6,112 nt of DNA from Chloroflexota bacterium (GTDB taxonomy: Bacteria; Chloroflexota; Anaerolineae; Promineifilales; Promineifilaceae). Made by a program: the position numbers and the translations under genes. The stretch covers positions 1 through 6,112 of the forward strand of contig JAUVOB010000104.1 in the NCBI GenBank assembly GCA_030599405.1, in the 5' to 3' direction. The notes beneath the pieces were generated by a model. That model had not been told where the DNA came from, did no database searches, and saw only the letters and a list, made by a program, of their open reading frames with translations. Shown one piece after another: positions 1-5,072 of the stretch. How positions within the stretch are numbered: position 1 is the first letter of the stretch; each line of letters begins with the position of its first letter.

Positions 1-1
1 C

Positions 2-94
2 TTGCCCTCCGATGTGCCACTGATCGTCGCCTCATCTCTTTCGGTGCTCTTTGTAGTGGTGGCCATATGGCGTTTTGGGCGTGAGGAGTTTTGA
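2..94 (+). CDS. C-terminal end of a membrane protein, probably an ABC-2-type transporter permease (5' partial)
   Basis: The reading frame is open from the window edge to a TGA at 92-94, giving 30 residues. They consist of a hydrophobic stretch (PLIVASSLSVLFVVVAIW) followed by a short charged tail ending in RFGREEF. A last transmembrane helix with a cytoplasmic F-x-R-E-type tail is common in ABC-2 family permeases, which export drugs, polysaccharides or other substrates with a separate ATPase. The assignment to that family is inference from this tail alone. The rest of the protein lies upstream of the window, so neither the start nor the conserved permease core can be seen. Other polytopic membrane proteins remain possible. 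The gene reads toward the lipoprotein gene and is separated from it by a small hairpin. Confidence 0.5.
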   Translation: MPSDVPLIVASSLSVLFVVVAIWRFGREEF

Positions 95-116
95 GTCAAG
101 TCCTGGACAGTTAACG

Positions 117-141
117 GGCGCAGAAGCGCCATTATTGATTT
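117..141 (+). terminator. Short GC hairpin followed by an AT-rich tract, possible terminator of the permease gene
   Basis: GGCGC (117-121) and GCGCC (126-130) pair perfectly around an AGAA tetraloop. ATTATTGATTT follows at 131-141. The hairpin begins 22 nt after the permease stop, as a Rho-independent terminator would. The stem is only 5 bp and the T tract is interrupted, so termination may be weak. The structure overlaps the TTG at 140, which argues against that codon as the start of the next gene. Confidence 0.4.
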
Positions 142-172
142 GGCGACGAATGTCTATCATTTATCCAGGAAG

Positions 173-1135
173 ATGGATCAACTGAAGTGGTTCTTCATTG
201 TCGGCCTAATCGCTCTCGTCACAGCCGGATGCAATAGCGGAGACAAATCGCCCGATATTGATGCCATCCCCATCGACGAGAGTCCGGAAGTGGCGACGGT
301 TCAAAGCATTCCTGAATTAACCTTAGGTGATTCTCAAGTGCGGCCGGTTGATGGCATGGTTGTGGTCTTTGTTCCCGGCGGTGAGTTTGTAATGGGAAGC
401 GACGGAGATGAAGTTGACTACGCGCTTCAACTTTGCCTGGCCTATGACACGAATTGTAATCTCAGATATTTCGCCATTGAGCAACCCCAGCATACCGTGC
501 AAGTGAGCAGCTTCTGGCTCGACAGAACAGAGGTCACCGATGACCAATACCAACGGTGCCTGGACGCAGAAGTCTGTGAAGAATTATCGTGTCAGGATGC
601 TGATGAGCTGGGAGACTCCGATATGCCGGCGGTGTGCGTGACCTGGAATCAGGCGGCAACCTTTTGTGCTTGGGCCGGATCTCGACTACCAACAGAAGCG
701 GAGTGGGAGTATGGCGCTCGGGGGACGGATGGTAGGCGGTACCCTTGGGGTGACGAGATCGATGGCCATTTGCTGAACTACTGTGACGCCAATTGCGAAT
801 TGAACAAACGGGATGATGAGGTCGACGATGGCTATGCTCGCACTGCTCCCGTAGGCAGCTATCCTGATGGAGCCAGTTGGATCGGAGCGGTAGACATGGC
901 TGGCAATGTCTGGGAGTGGACGGCCGACTGGTACGGTCCATATACCTCAGAACAACAGGTCAATCCATTAGGGCCCGAATCAGGAGGGCGTCGAGTGGCT
1001 CGCGGCGGATCCTGGCATACAAGTGCAGATCACGTCCGCAGCGCGTTGCGAACCTACAGCGAGCCTGACAGGTCCTTGAATCACGTAGGATTTCGCTGCG
1101 CGACATCCCTGTTGCCTGGCGATCTCTCGCCATAG
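173..1135 (+). CDS. FGE-sulfatase (SUMF1/EgtB/PvdO-fold) domain lipoprotein, probably not a formylglycine-generating enzyme
   Basis: The protein has 320 residues from ATG 173. It starts with a lipoprotein signal: a short polar/basic n-region, a hydrophobic core and VTAGC, with lipidated Cys20. A linker of about 45 acidic and Pro/Ser-rich residues follows, then a full FGE-sulfatase domain (PF03781). Its hallmarks are VPGGEFVMGS (about 67-76), FWLDRTEVT (114-122), PAVCVTWNQAATFCAW (about 152-167), SRLPTEAEWEYGAR (170-183), YPWGDE (190-195), DMAGNVWEWTADWY (241-254), RGGSW (277-281) and HVGFRCA near the end. In catalytic FGEs a C-x4-C pair follows GGS(F/W). Here the aligned positions are Thr and Val, so copper-dependent sulfatase activation is unlikely. 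Other Cys residues around 89-95, 129-140 and 204-208 may form disulfides outside the cytoplasm. An in-frame TTG at 140 would add 11 residues ahead of the signal peptide, so I prefer ATG 173. Its AGGAAG abuts the ATG, an unusually tight spacing. The domain role (ligand binding or another oxygenase-like activity) is unknown. Confidence 0.88.
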   Translation: MDQLKWFFIVGLIALVTAGCNSGDKSPDIDAIPIDESPEVATVQSIPELTLGDSQVRPVDGMVVVFVPGGEFVMGSDGDEVDYALQLCLAYDTNCNLRYFAIEQPQHTVQVSSFWLDRTEVTDDQYQRCLDAEVCEELSCQDADELGDSDMPAVCVTWNQAATFCAWAGSRLPTEAEWEYGARGTDGRRYPWGDEIDGHLLNYCDANCELNKRDDEVDDGYARTAPVGSYPDGASWIGAVDMAGNVWEWTADWYGPYTSEQQVNPLGPESGGRRVARGGSWHTSADHVRSALRTYSEPDRSLNHVGFRCATSLLPGDLSP

Positions 1136-1412
1136 TCCTCATCCCGTCTCATAAACTCTATCCTCCAGAGTACAGAAAATCCATTTTCGTTGTCCTGACC
1201 CGGCATATTCGGGCGATCGCCGGCGCATCGTCATCGGATAACTATCATCCGGTCCTGTCGCAGCCTATCTGATCTGCTCAACAACTACTTGTAGATGGCG
1301 ATGAGTCCAATATCCGGTAGTATCTAATATCTCACCAGTATATTGCTGTCTGCTTGGAGCAAGAGCGGATGATTTGCTGGTCTCATTCTTACAAGTTCCG
1401 GGTGATATTGTC

Positions 1413-1424
1413 AGGAGGTGATCC
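1413..1424 (+). promoter_or_regulatory. Extended Shine-Dalgarno sequence of the DUF606 gene
   Basis: AGGAGGTGATCC is complementary over 12 consecutive bases to the conserved 3' end of bacterial 16S rRNA (GGATCACCTCCT). The AGGAGG core lies 6 nt before GTG 1425, and the matching region runs right up to the start codon. It fixes the GTG as the start. Most ribosome binding sites match over only 4-6 bases. Confidence 0.85.
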
Positions 1425-1874
1425 GTGGCTTCGTCTTCTACATTGGGCTTATTAGGACTTGGGGTCCTTGCCGGCGCACTAATTACGGTTCAAACTGTAT
1501 TAAACGCATCGTTGGGCGATCGTGCCGGTGTGTTGGGATCGGTTTTGGCCCTGACGATTGTGAGCCTGGTGGTTCTCATAGTGGCCATTCTTGTCTTTCC
1601 TAATTCAGCCAATTTCCACGAACTGCCAGGTCCTTCACAATGGTATCTCTACCTGGGAGGTGCGTTTGGGGTCATCATCCTTGTCTCAAGCATCTTCTTG
1701 GTACCGAAAATCGGAGCAGCCGAGACCTTGACGGCCATCGTAGTGGGTCAGTTGACCTTAGCCGTCGTCGTTGACCACTATGGCTTACTCTCCGTGCCGC
1801 GGGTGGAGGTTAGCCTCTTGCGCGTCGCCGGAATTGCTCTCGTCGCTGTAGGGGCTTACCTTGTAGTTCGATAA
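1425..1874 (+). CDS. DMT-superfamily small membrane transporter, DUF606/YdcZ type
   Basis: The protein has 149 residues, the usual length of single-unit DUF606 (PF04657) proteins, which are about 140-150 residues with five helices. Hydrophobic segments lie at about 6-24, 36-58, 73-94, 99-116 and 128-148. The first is followed by the family-like Q-x2-LNASLGDRAG segment. Other family marks are WYLYLGGAFGV (73-83), VPKIGAAETL (93-102) and VGQLTLAVVVDHYG (107-120). Members belong to the drug/metabolite transporter superfamily and are thought to work as dimers, sometimes as products of two tandem paralogous genes. Only one copy is present here. The substrate is unknown. The GTG start is supported by an exceptionally strong Shine-Dalgarno. 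The 289-bp gap upstream implies its own promoter, but I could not pick a convincing one. Confidence 0.85.
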   Translation: MASSSTLGLLGLGVLAGALITVQTVLNASLGDRAGVLGSVLALTIVSLVVLIVAILVFPNSANFHELPGPSQWYLYLGGAFGVIILVSSIFLVPKIGAAETLTAIVVGQLTLAVVVDHYGLLSVPRVEVSLLRVAGIALVAVGAYLVVR

Positions 1875-1977
1875 AGTCCACGACTCCGATTTAAGCCAAC
1901 TGTTGTATCATCTCATGCCGCTGATTCCTGGATCATTTACCTCCGGATCGACATAGCCATGAATCTTGGGTGAGACA

Positions 1978-2038
1978 CAGGAGAAAACAGAATGCTCCTG
2001 ATAATCTTTCGCACAGATGCCCAACGTAATAGGAGCGT
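1978..2038 (+). promoter_or_regulatory. Candidate translational switch: alternative pairings involving both ribosome binding sites ahead of the DinB-like gene
   Basis: CTCCTG at 1995-2000 can pair perfectly with CAGGAG at 1978-1983, which hides the leader Shine-Dalgarno. Alternatively, 1992-2000 can pair with 2030-2038 (nine pairs, two of them G·U), which hides the AGGAG of the DinB-like gene. The two pairings exclude each other, and ribosomes translating the leader ORF would cover the shared segment. This resembles the logic of translational attenuators. Any CTCCT can pair with any Shine-Dalgarno, so chance is a real alternative. Confidence 0.3.
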
Positions 2039-2045
2039 AATGTGA
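1992..2045 (+). CDS. Possible 17-residue leader ORF upstream of the DinB-like gene
   Basis: ATG 1992 opens a 17-codon frame (MLLIIFRTDAQRNRSVM) that stops with TGA at 2043-2045. Its AGGAG (1979-1983) lies 8 nt upstream, a good Shine-Dalgarno spacing. The stop overlaps the GTG start (2042-2044) of the DinB-like gene in a GTGA arrangement typical of translational coupling. The peptide resembles nothing I know and may have no function of its own, with translation of the frame serving to control the next gene. An ORF this short can arise by chance, so the call rests on the Shine-Dalgarno and the exact overlap. Confidence 0.35.
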   Translation: MLLIIFRTDAQRNRSVM

Positions 2046-2497
2046 TACACCCACAATTTCTTCGAGAGATATTCATTGATAGCTATTCGGCTATCAAGCA
2101 ACATACGAAAGGCATAACCCATGCCGAAAGCGTATGGCAGCCGCCGTTTGGGGGTAATTCCATCAACTGGATCATGGGTCACCTGGTCGTCTCACGCTGC
2201 AATTTCCTCATGTTACTAGATGTGCCGTCCATTTGGACCATGGACCAGTGTCTCCGCTTCATTCCTGGATCTGCGCCGGTGACAGGGGAGGTTGATTCCG
2301 TTCCCTTTGACTCACTGCCGTCCGCTTATGATCAGACCCAGGAACAACTTATGAGCGCCTTGGATCAAGTTTCAGATGAGGATCTGGGCCAGGTTAAAGG
2401 AGATAGGACAGTAGCAGAATCTCTGGTCTACTATCAGTCGCATGAAGCGGAGCACGCCGGTCGACTTGAACTTCTATGCCGGTTGGCCAGGTATTAA
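2042..2497 (+). CDS. DinB-superfamily (DinB/YfiT-like) four-helix metal-binding protein
   Basis: The protein has 151 residues, matching the usual 150-170 of the DinB_2/YfiT-like group. The family's three metal-ligand histidines are visible: His47 in SINWIMGHLVVSR, and His134 and His138 in SHEAEHAGRLELL, the H-x3-H of the last helix. Other conserved features are the early FGGNSINW segment and the helical region QEQLMSALDQVSDEDL (about 100-115). Members are cytoplasmic four-helix bundles binding a divalent metal, and characterised relatives are thiol S-transferases or thiol-dependent isomerases. The name comes from a DNA-damage-inducible Bacillus subtilis gene, not DNA polymerase IV. The exact reaction here cannot be told. 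Start GTG 2042 has AGGAG at 2031-2035, 6 nt upstream. The overlapping leader ORF suggests coupled translation. Confidence 0.82.
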   Translation: MIHPQFLREIFIDSYSAIKQHTKGITHAESVWQPPFGGNSINWIMGHLVVSRCNFLMLLDVPSIWTMDQCLRFIPGSAPVTGEVDSVPFDSLPSAYDQTQEQLMSALDQVSDEDLGQVKGDRTVAESLVYYQSHEAEHAGRLELLCRLARY

Positions 2498-2545
2498 TGT
2501 CCATATTTGCGATATCATCGCCATGTTCCATTGACGATAAGGCAA

Positions 2546-2565
2546 ACTCTTTTCTATAGAAGAGT
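2546..2565 (+). terminator. AT-rich hairpin downstream of the DinB-like gene
   Basis: ACTCTT (2546-2551) and AAGAGT (2560-2565) pair, extended inward by a G·U and an A-T pair to eight pairs closing on a four-base loop. It begins 48 nt after the DinB-like stop. The stem is AT-rich and no T run follows, so it is only a weak terminator candidate. It also lies between that gene and the transposase remnant and could relate to the lost element's end. Confidence 0.22.
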
Positions 2566-2593
2566 AGACGTCGGATTACCAGTACGTTGATAA

Positions 2594-2842
2594 TTAGTAC
2601 TTATCCAGACCCAAATATGCACGACCGGTTTCCCAGTCTTCGCTGATTTCCATGTCGATGGCTGTCACCAATCGGAGACAAGATGCCTCGTTGGGAAAGA
2701 GCACCGCCACGCGTGACCGCCGATGAACTTCGCGATTGAGGCGTTCAGGACCATTGGCTGTGCGTAAGCGACGCTGGTGGGCGGTCAGAAAGCTGAAAAT
2801 AGCCAGATCTTCCAGGATCTTGGATTCCATCCCATTGACCAT
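2594..2842 (-). pseudogene. IS256-family (Mutator-type) transposase, C-terminal remnant
   Basis: The minus strand encodes 82 residues resembling the last fifth of an IS256-family DDE transposase, which is usually about 400 residues. The diagnostic stretch is LRTANGPERLNREVHRRSR (26-44), which corresponds to the family's R-T-T-N-x-x-E-R-L-N-R-E motif. Glu33 there should be the third catalytic acid. FPNEASCLRL (49-58) and MEISEDWETGR (64-74) follow. Both catalytic aspartates and the N-terminal DNA-binding region are missing. The codon directly upstream of the apparent start is a stop (TAA, at 2843-2845 on the plus strand), and nothing transposase-like appears before it, so the ATG is probably incidental. 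The remnant lies in the gap between two plus-strand genes, with no second copy and no recognisable terminal inverted repeats. It is a decayed, inactive leftover of an insertion. Confidence 0.85.
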
Positions 2843-2854
2843 TTAGATGAGTAG

Positions 2855-2891
2855 ACTGTAAGATCGCTATTCGCATCCGCGAAGTTACAGT
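2855..2891. repeat. Imperfect 13-bp inverted repeat between the transposase remnant and the ycaQ-like gene
   Basis: ACTGTAAGATCGC (2855-2867) and GCGAAGTTACAGT (2879-2891) are complementary at 11 of 13 positions, with the outer seven perfect (ACTGTAA/TTACAGT), around an 11-base loop. It lies just upstream of the truncated 5' edge of the transposase remnant and 30 bp before the preferred ycaQ-like start. It could be an operator or 5' leader hairpin for that gene, or a scar from element decay. Confidence 0.4.
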
Positions 2892-2920
2892 TGGTCAAGT
2901 ACCGAACCGAGAATCAGCCA

Positions 2921-4147
2921 ATGGAATCGATAAAGCTGACTAAAAGGCAGGCCCGGCGAATGATCCTCGCTCACCAGGGTTTATGGTCATCTCAAAAGAC
3001 TGAAGGAAAGAAGACCATCCTGAACATCATTCGCCGTCTAGGCTGCATTCAGTACGACCCTCTTAACATTGTTGGACGTAATCCCGATCTGATTCTCCAG
3101 GCTCGGGTTCCGGGATTTCATCCGGCAATGTTGGATTCGTTGCTGTATGAGGACAGGCTTCTCATAGACGGCTGGGACAAGAACATGTCCGTATATGGCC
3201 GGGAAGATTGGCCATATTTCCAGCGCTACCGCGATGCGGCCTTTAAGAGATTCGGTGATGACTCACAGCCTGCTGTATCCATTCTCCCCCAGGTTCGGGA
3301 GATGATTGAGAATCGAGGACCGTTGTCCTCAATCGATCTCGATTTTAACCATACGGTTGATTGGTCGTGGGGTCCGACAAGGATGGCGCGGGCAGCCTTG
3401 GAAAGCATGTACGCCTGGGGCGAATTGATCGTCCACCACCGGGTGAACACCCGTAAAGTGTACGATTTCTCTTACCGTTGCCTTCCTGATGAGCTATTGT
3501 CATCGGCAGACCCGAATGAGACGGAGGAGCAGTTTAATGACTGGCGGATCCTCCGTCGCATCGGCGGTATCGGATTGATCTGGAATAGATCAGGTGATGC
3601 CTGGCTTGGGATTCGTGGCATCAAGAGTAAGGACCGGACGGCCTCTATTGACCGGCTCTTAGAGCGGGGTCTTCTCATCCAGGTACGTGTTGAAGGGATT
3701 GAACCACTTCTCTACCTGAGAAGTGAGGATGAAGCATTGCTTGTTAACAGCATGGGCACGGAACAGATGGACCCCAGGGCAGTGATCCTGGCTCCCTTGG
3801 ACAACCTTCTATGGGACAGGCAATATGTTAAACAACTGTTTGATTTCTACTATATTTGGGAAGTCTATAAACCGGTAGCTGAGCGACAATACGGCTACTA
3901 CGTCCTCCCCATATTGTATGGTGATTGCTTTATCGCCAGATTTGAGCCGGGACGAGATAAGGAATCTGGGGCGATGCTGATCAAGAATTGGTGGTGGGAA
4001 TCGGGTATCGAACCTTCCGAGAGGATGCAATCCGAGTTACGGCGATGCTTTAGTCAATTCCTAAGGTTCCTCGGGACAGATTCGATGAGAATTGAAGAAC
4101 CGGTTGCCGGACAAACCGGCTTGGAATGGCTCCCTCTCTCAACATGA
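2921..4147 (+). CDS. ycaQ: YcaQ-like winged-helix DNA glycosylase (HTH_42 family, interstrand-crosslink repair type)
   Basis: The protein has 408 residues from ATG 2921, nearly the length of Escherichia coli YcaQ (about 410). It begins with KLTKRQARRMILAHQGLW, the typical first helix of the HTH_42 (PF06224) fold. The key segment is IQYDPLNIVGRNPDL (about 43-57). It carries a Q-x-D motif at 44-46, as in the YcaQ branch, whereas AlkZ-type antibiotic self-resistance enzymes have Q-x-Q. Tyr replaces the usual aliphatic residue in the middle. The C-terminal signature APLDNLLWDR (about 292-301), then YGYYVLPILYGD (about 328-339) and NWWWESG complete the fold. Family members remove alkylated bases and unhook DNA interstrand crosslinks; that activity is inferred here. 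A TTG at 2891 would add ten residues, but ATG 2921 matches the family N-terminus better. Neither start has a clear Shine-Dalgarno. No secondary-metabolite genes are nearby, which suggests a housekeeping rather than self-resistance role. Confidence 0.88.
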   Translation: MESIKLTKRQARRMILAHQGLWSSQKTEGKKTILNIIRRLGCIQYDPLNIVGRNPDLILQARVPGFHPAMLDSLLYEDRLLIDGWDKNMSVYGREDWPYFQRYRDAAFKRFGDDSQPAVSILPQVREMIENRGPLSSIDLDFNHTVDWSWGPTRMARAALESMYAWGELIVHHRVNTRKVYDFSYRCLPDELLSSADPNETEEQFNDWRILRRIGGIGLIWNRSGDAWLGIRGIKSKDRTASIDRLLERGLLIQVRVEGIEPLLYLRSEDEALLVNSMGTEQMDPRAVILAPLDNLLWDRQYVKQLFDFYYIWEVYKPVAERQYGYYVLPILYGDCFIARFEPGRDKESGAMLIKNWWWESGIEPSERMQSELRRCFSQFLRFLGTDSMRIEEPVAGQTGLEWLPLST

Positions 4148-4261
4148 TTGGCCATCGCCTGGCCGGATTAGTTGTGGGATCTCCTTCATCATCCAGAGAT
4201 TTCATCCTCGTGGTGGTCAGTCCCAAGCAGGCGAAACTTATTAACCGCTCACCAATGCCAA

Positions 4262-4291
4262 AGTGCCAGTCGCGCAGCGGCGACTGGCACT
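4262..4291. terminator. Perfect 12-bp hairpin between convergent genes, probable bidirectional terminator
   Basis: AGTGCCAGTCGC (4262-4273) and GCGACTGGCACT (4280-4291) are perfect reverse complements around the six-base loop GCAGCG. It lies 114 bp after the ycaQ-like stop and 52 bp after the stop of the convergent secreted-protein gene, where a shared terminator is expected. Neither side has a proper T run (TCTCTAT on the plus side, TTTGGCATT on the minus side). It may instead be a dispersed repeat of the REP type, or act by RNA end protection. Confidence 0.55.
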
Positions 4292-4343
4292 CTCTATCGA
4301 AACGGCCAAATAAAGCGCCGGCTTTCGTTATTGGGGATTGCTC

Positions 4344-4796
4344 TTATCCGCCTCTGAGAGGGATTACCGGGCACTCGAAATTGTCCGGCGGGCCGCCCGT
4401 AAAGCTGCCATCCGTAACCGCCAGGTGTCCAGCATCCATATGGTAGATGATTTGGGCGTCTGAAGTCAGCAGCTCTTTCTCAGATTCCTCGGTCCAGGTA
4501 ACCGTCTGCACGTCCCAGCGGCCGCCGTTGAAATCTGTATCGCCCGGCGCTGCTTCACCAACGCCCGGCTGTCCGTCCACCCCGTTTGTAACTACGTAGA
4601 GCTTATCAAACGATTGGGCATTGTTGGCATTTGGCGCGGGCAGGGCAGTTAATCCCCTTGTGGCGTATAACGCGTCGTCCACATAGATCCTGCCCGGCAT
4701 ACCGGGAGGGCCTTCTTGACCGCCGGCGAAGGCAGCCGTCGTTGCCATTAAAGCTATCATTAGTGCGGCAGTTACACCAAGTACTTTGCGTTTCAT
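4344..4796 (-). CDS. Small secreted protein of unknown function
   Basis: The protein has 150 residues from the ATG whose complement is at 4794-4796. It opens with a classic Sec signal peptide: MKRK, a hydrophobic core of about 17 residues, and AAFA followed by Gly, with likely cleavage after residue 24. AAGGAG (complement at 4807-4812) lies 10 nt upstream. A more distant in-frame ATG at 4853 would bury the signal peptide behind 19 residues and is unlikely. The mature part starts with a collagen-like GPPGMPG. It then has DKLYVVTNGVDGQPGV (about 64-79), PGDTDFNGGRWDVQTVTW (about 84-101), an acidic patch ending in LLTSDAQI, and a terminal FECPVIP with the only mature cysteine. I recall similar TNG / PGD..YNGGRW / VTW / ECPVI patterns in uncharacterised exported bacterial proteins, but cannot name a function. 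It is divergent from the MBL gene and convergent with the ycaQ-like gene. Confidence 0.75.
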   Translation of the reverse strand: MKRKVLGVTAALMIALMATTAAFAGGQEGPPGMPGRIYVDDALYATRGLTALPAPNANNAQSFDKLYVVTNGVDGQPGVGEAAPGDTDFNGGRWDVQTVTWTEESEKELLTSDAQIIYHMDAGHLAVTDGSFTGGPPDNFECPVIPLRGG

Positions 4797-4951
4797 ATTT
4801 GCTAATCTCCTTGCTAATTGTTTTGTCTTGATACAATGGTCGCTCGCGAACAACGCGTCTATGATTGACCATGACTATTACGAAACCCTTGCACGGATGT
4901 CACAGACCTATTAACAGTTGCTCTCGGAAATCACTGAAAGTATCGTTTTTC

Positions 4952-4981
4952 ATCTCAAATGATCCGATCTCAAACGACCTG
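4952..4981. repeat. Tandem pair of 15-bp direct repeats in the divergent spacer
   Basis: ATCTCAAATGATCCG (4952-4966) is followed immediately by ATCTCAAACGACCTG (4967-4981), with 12 of 15 positions identical and the first eight perfect. The pair lies in the 276-bp spacer between the minus-strand secreted-protein gene and the plus-strand MBL-fold gene. A 15-bp period puts the two half-sites about one and a half helical turns apart. It could be a regulator binding site for either gene, but no regulator is encoded in the window. Confidence 0.4.
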
Positions 4982-5072
4982 ACGATTCTTCTGCCAACTT
5001 TGCGAGTCAAGCACAAGTTGAGATATTCTTGAGTCATGTGTCCAGATAGATTAGGAAGGAAGTCAAATCACC

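Noticed and set aside
140..172. TTG at 140 as the start of the FGE-fold lipoprotein, giving 331 residues.
   Set aside because: It would place 11 residues ahead of a well-formed lipoprotein signal peptide, has no Shine-Dalgarno, and overlaps a hairpin that may terminate the upstream gene.
534..941. 135-codon minus-strand frame inside the FGE-fold gene.
   Set aside because: It is rich in His, Arg, Pro and Ser, a typical antisense shadow, and lies entirely within a strongly supported coding region.
1212..1221. GGCGATCGCC palindrome in the 1136-1424 spacer, reminiscent of the cyanobacterial HIP1 octamer.
   Set aside because: It is the only such palindrome I spotted in the window and the gene content does not suggest a cyanobacterium. 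The 289-bp spacer otherwise shows no clear promoter, terminator or gene.
3193..3217. 8-bp perfect inverted repeat ATATGGCC/GGCCATAT with a 9-base loop.
   Set aside because: It lies inside the well-supported ycaQ-like coding region, and arms of this length are expected by chance.
3705..3725. 8-bp perfect inverted repeat CACTTCTC/GAGAAGTG with a 5-base loop.
   Set aside because: It is also inside the ycaQ-like coding region with no sign of a separate function.
5000..5029. TTGCGA and TATTCT spaced by 18 bp as a sigma-70-like promoter for the MBL-fold gene.
   Set aside because: Each element matches only four of six consensus bases, which is too weak in this AT-rich stretch to call without transcript data.
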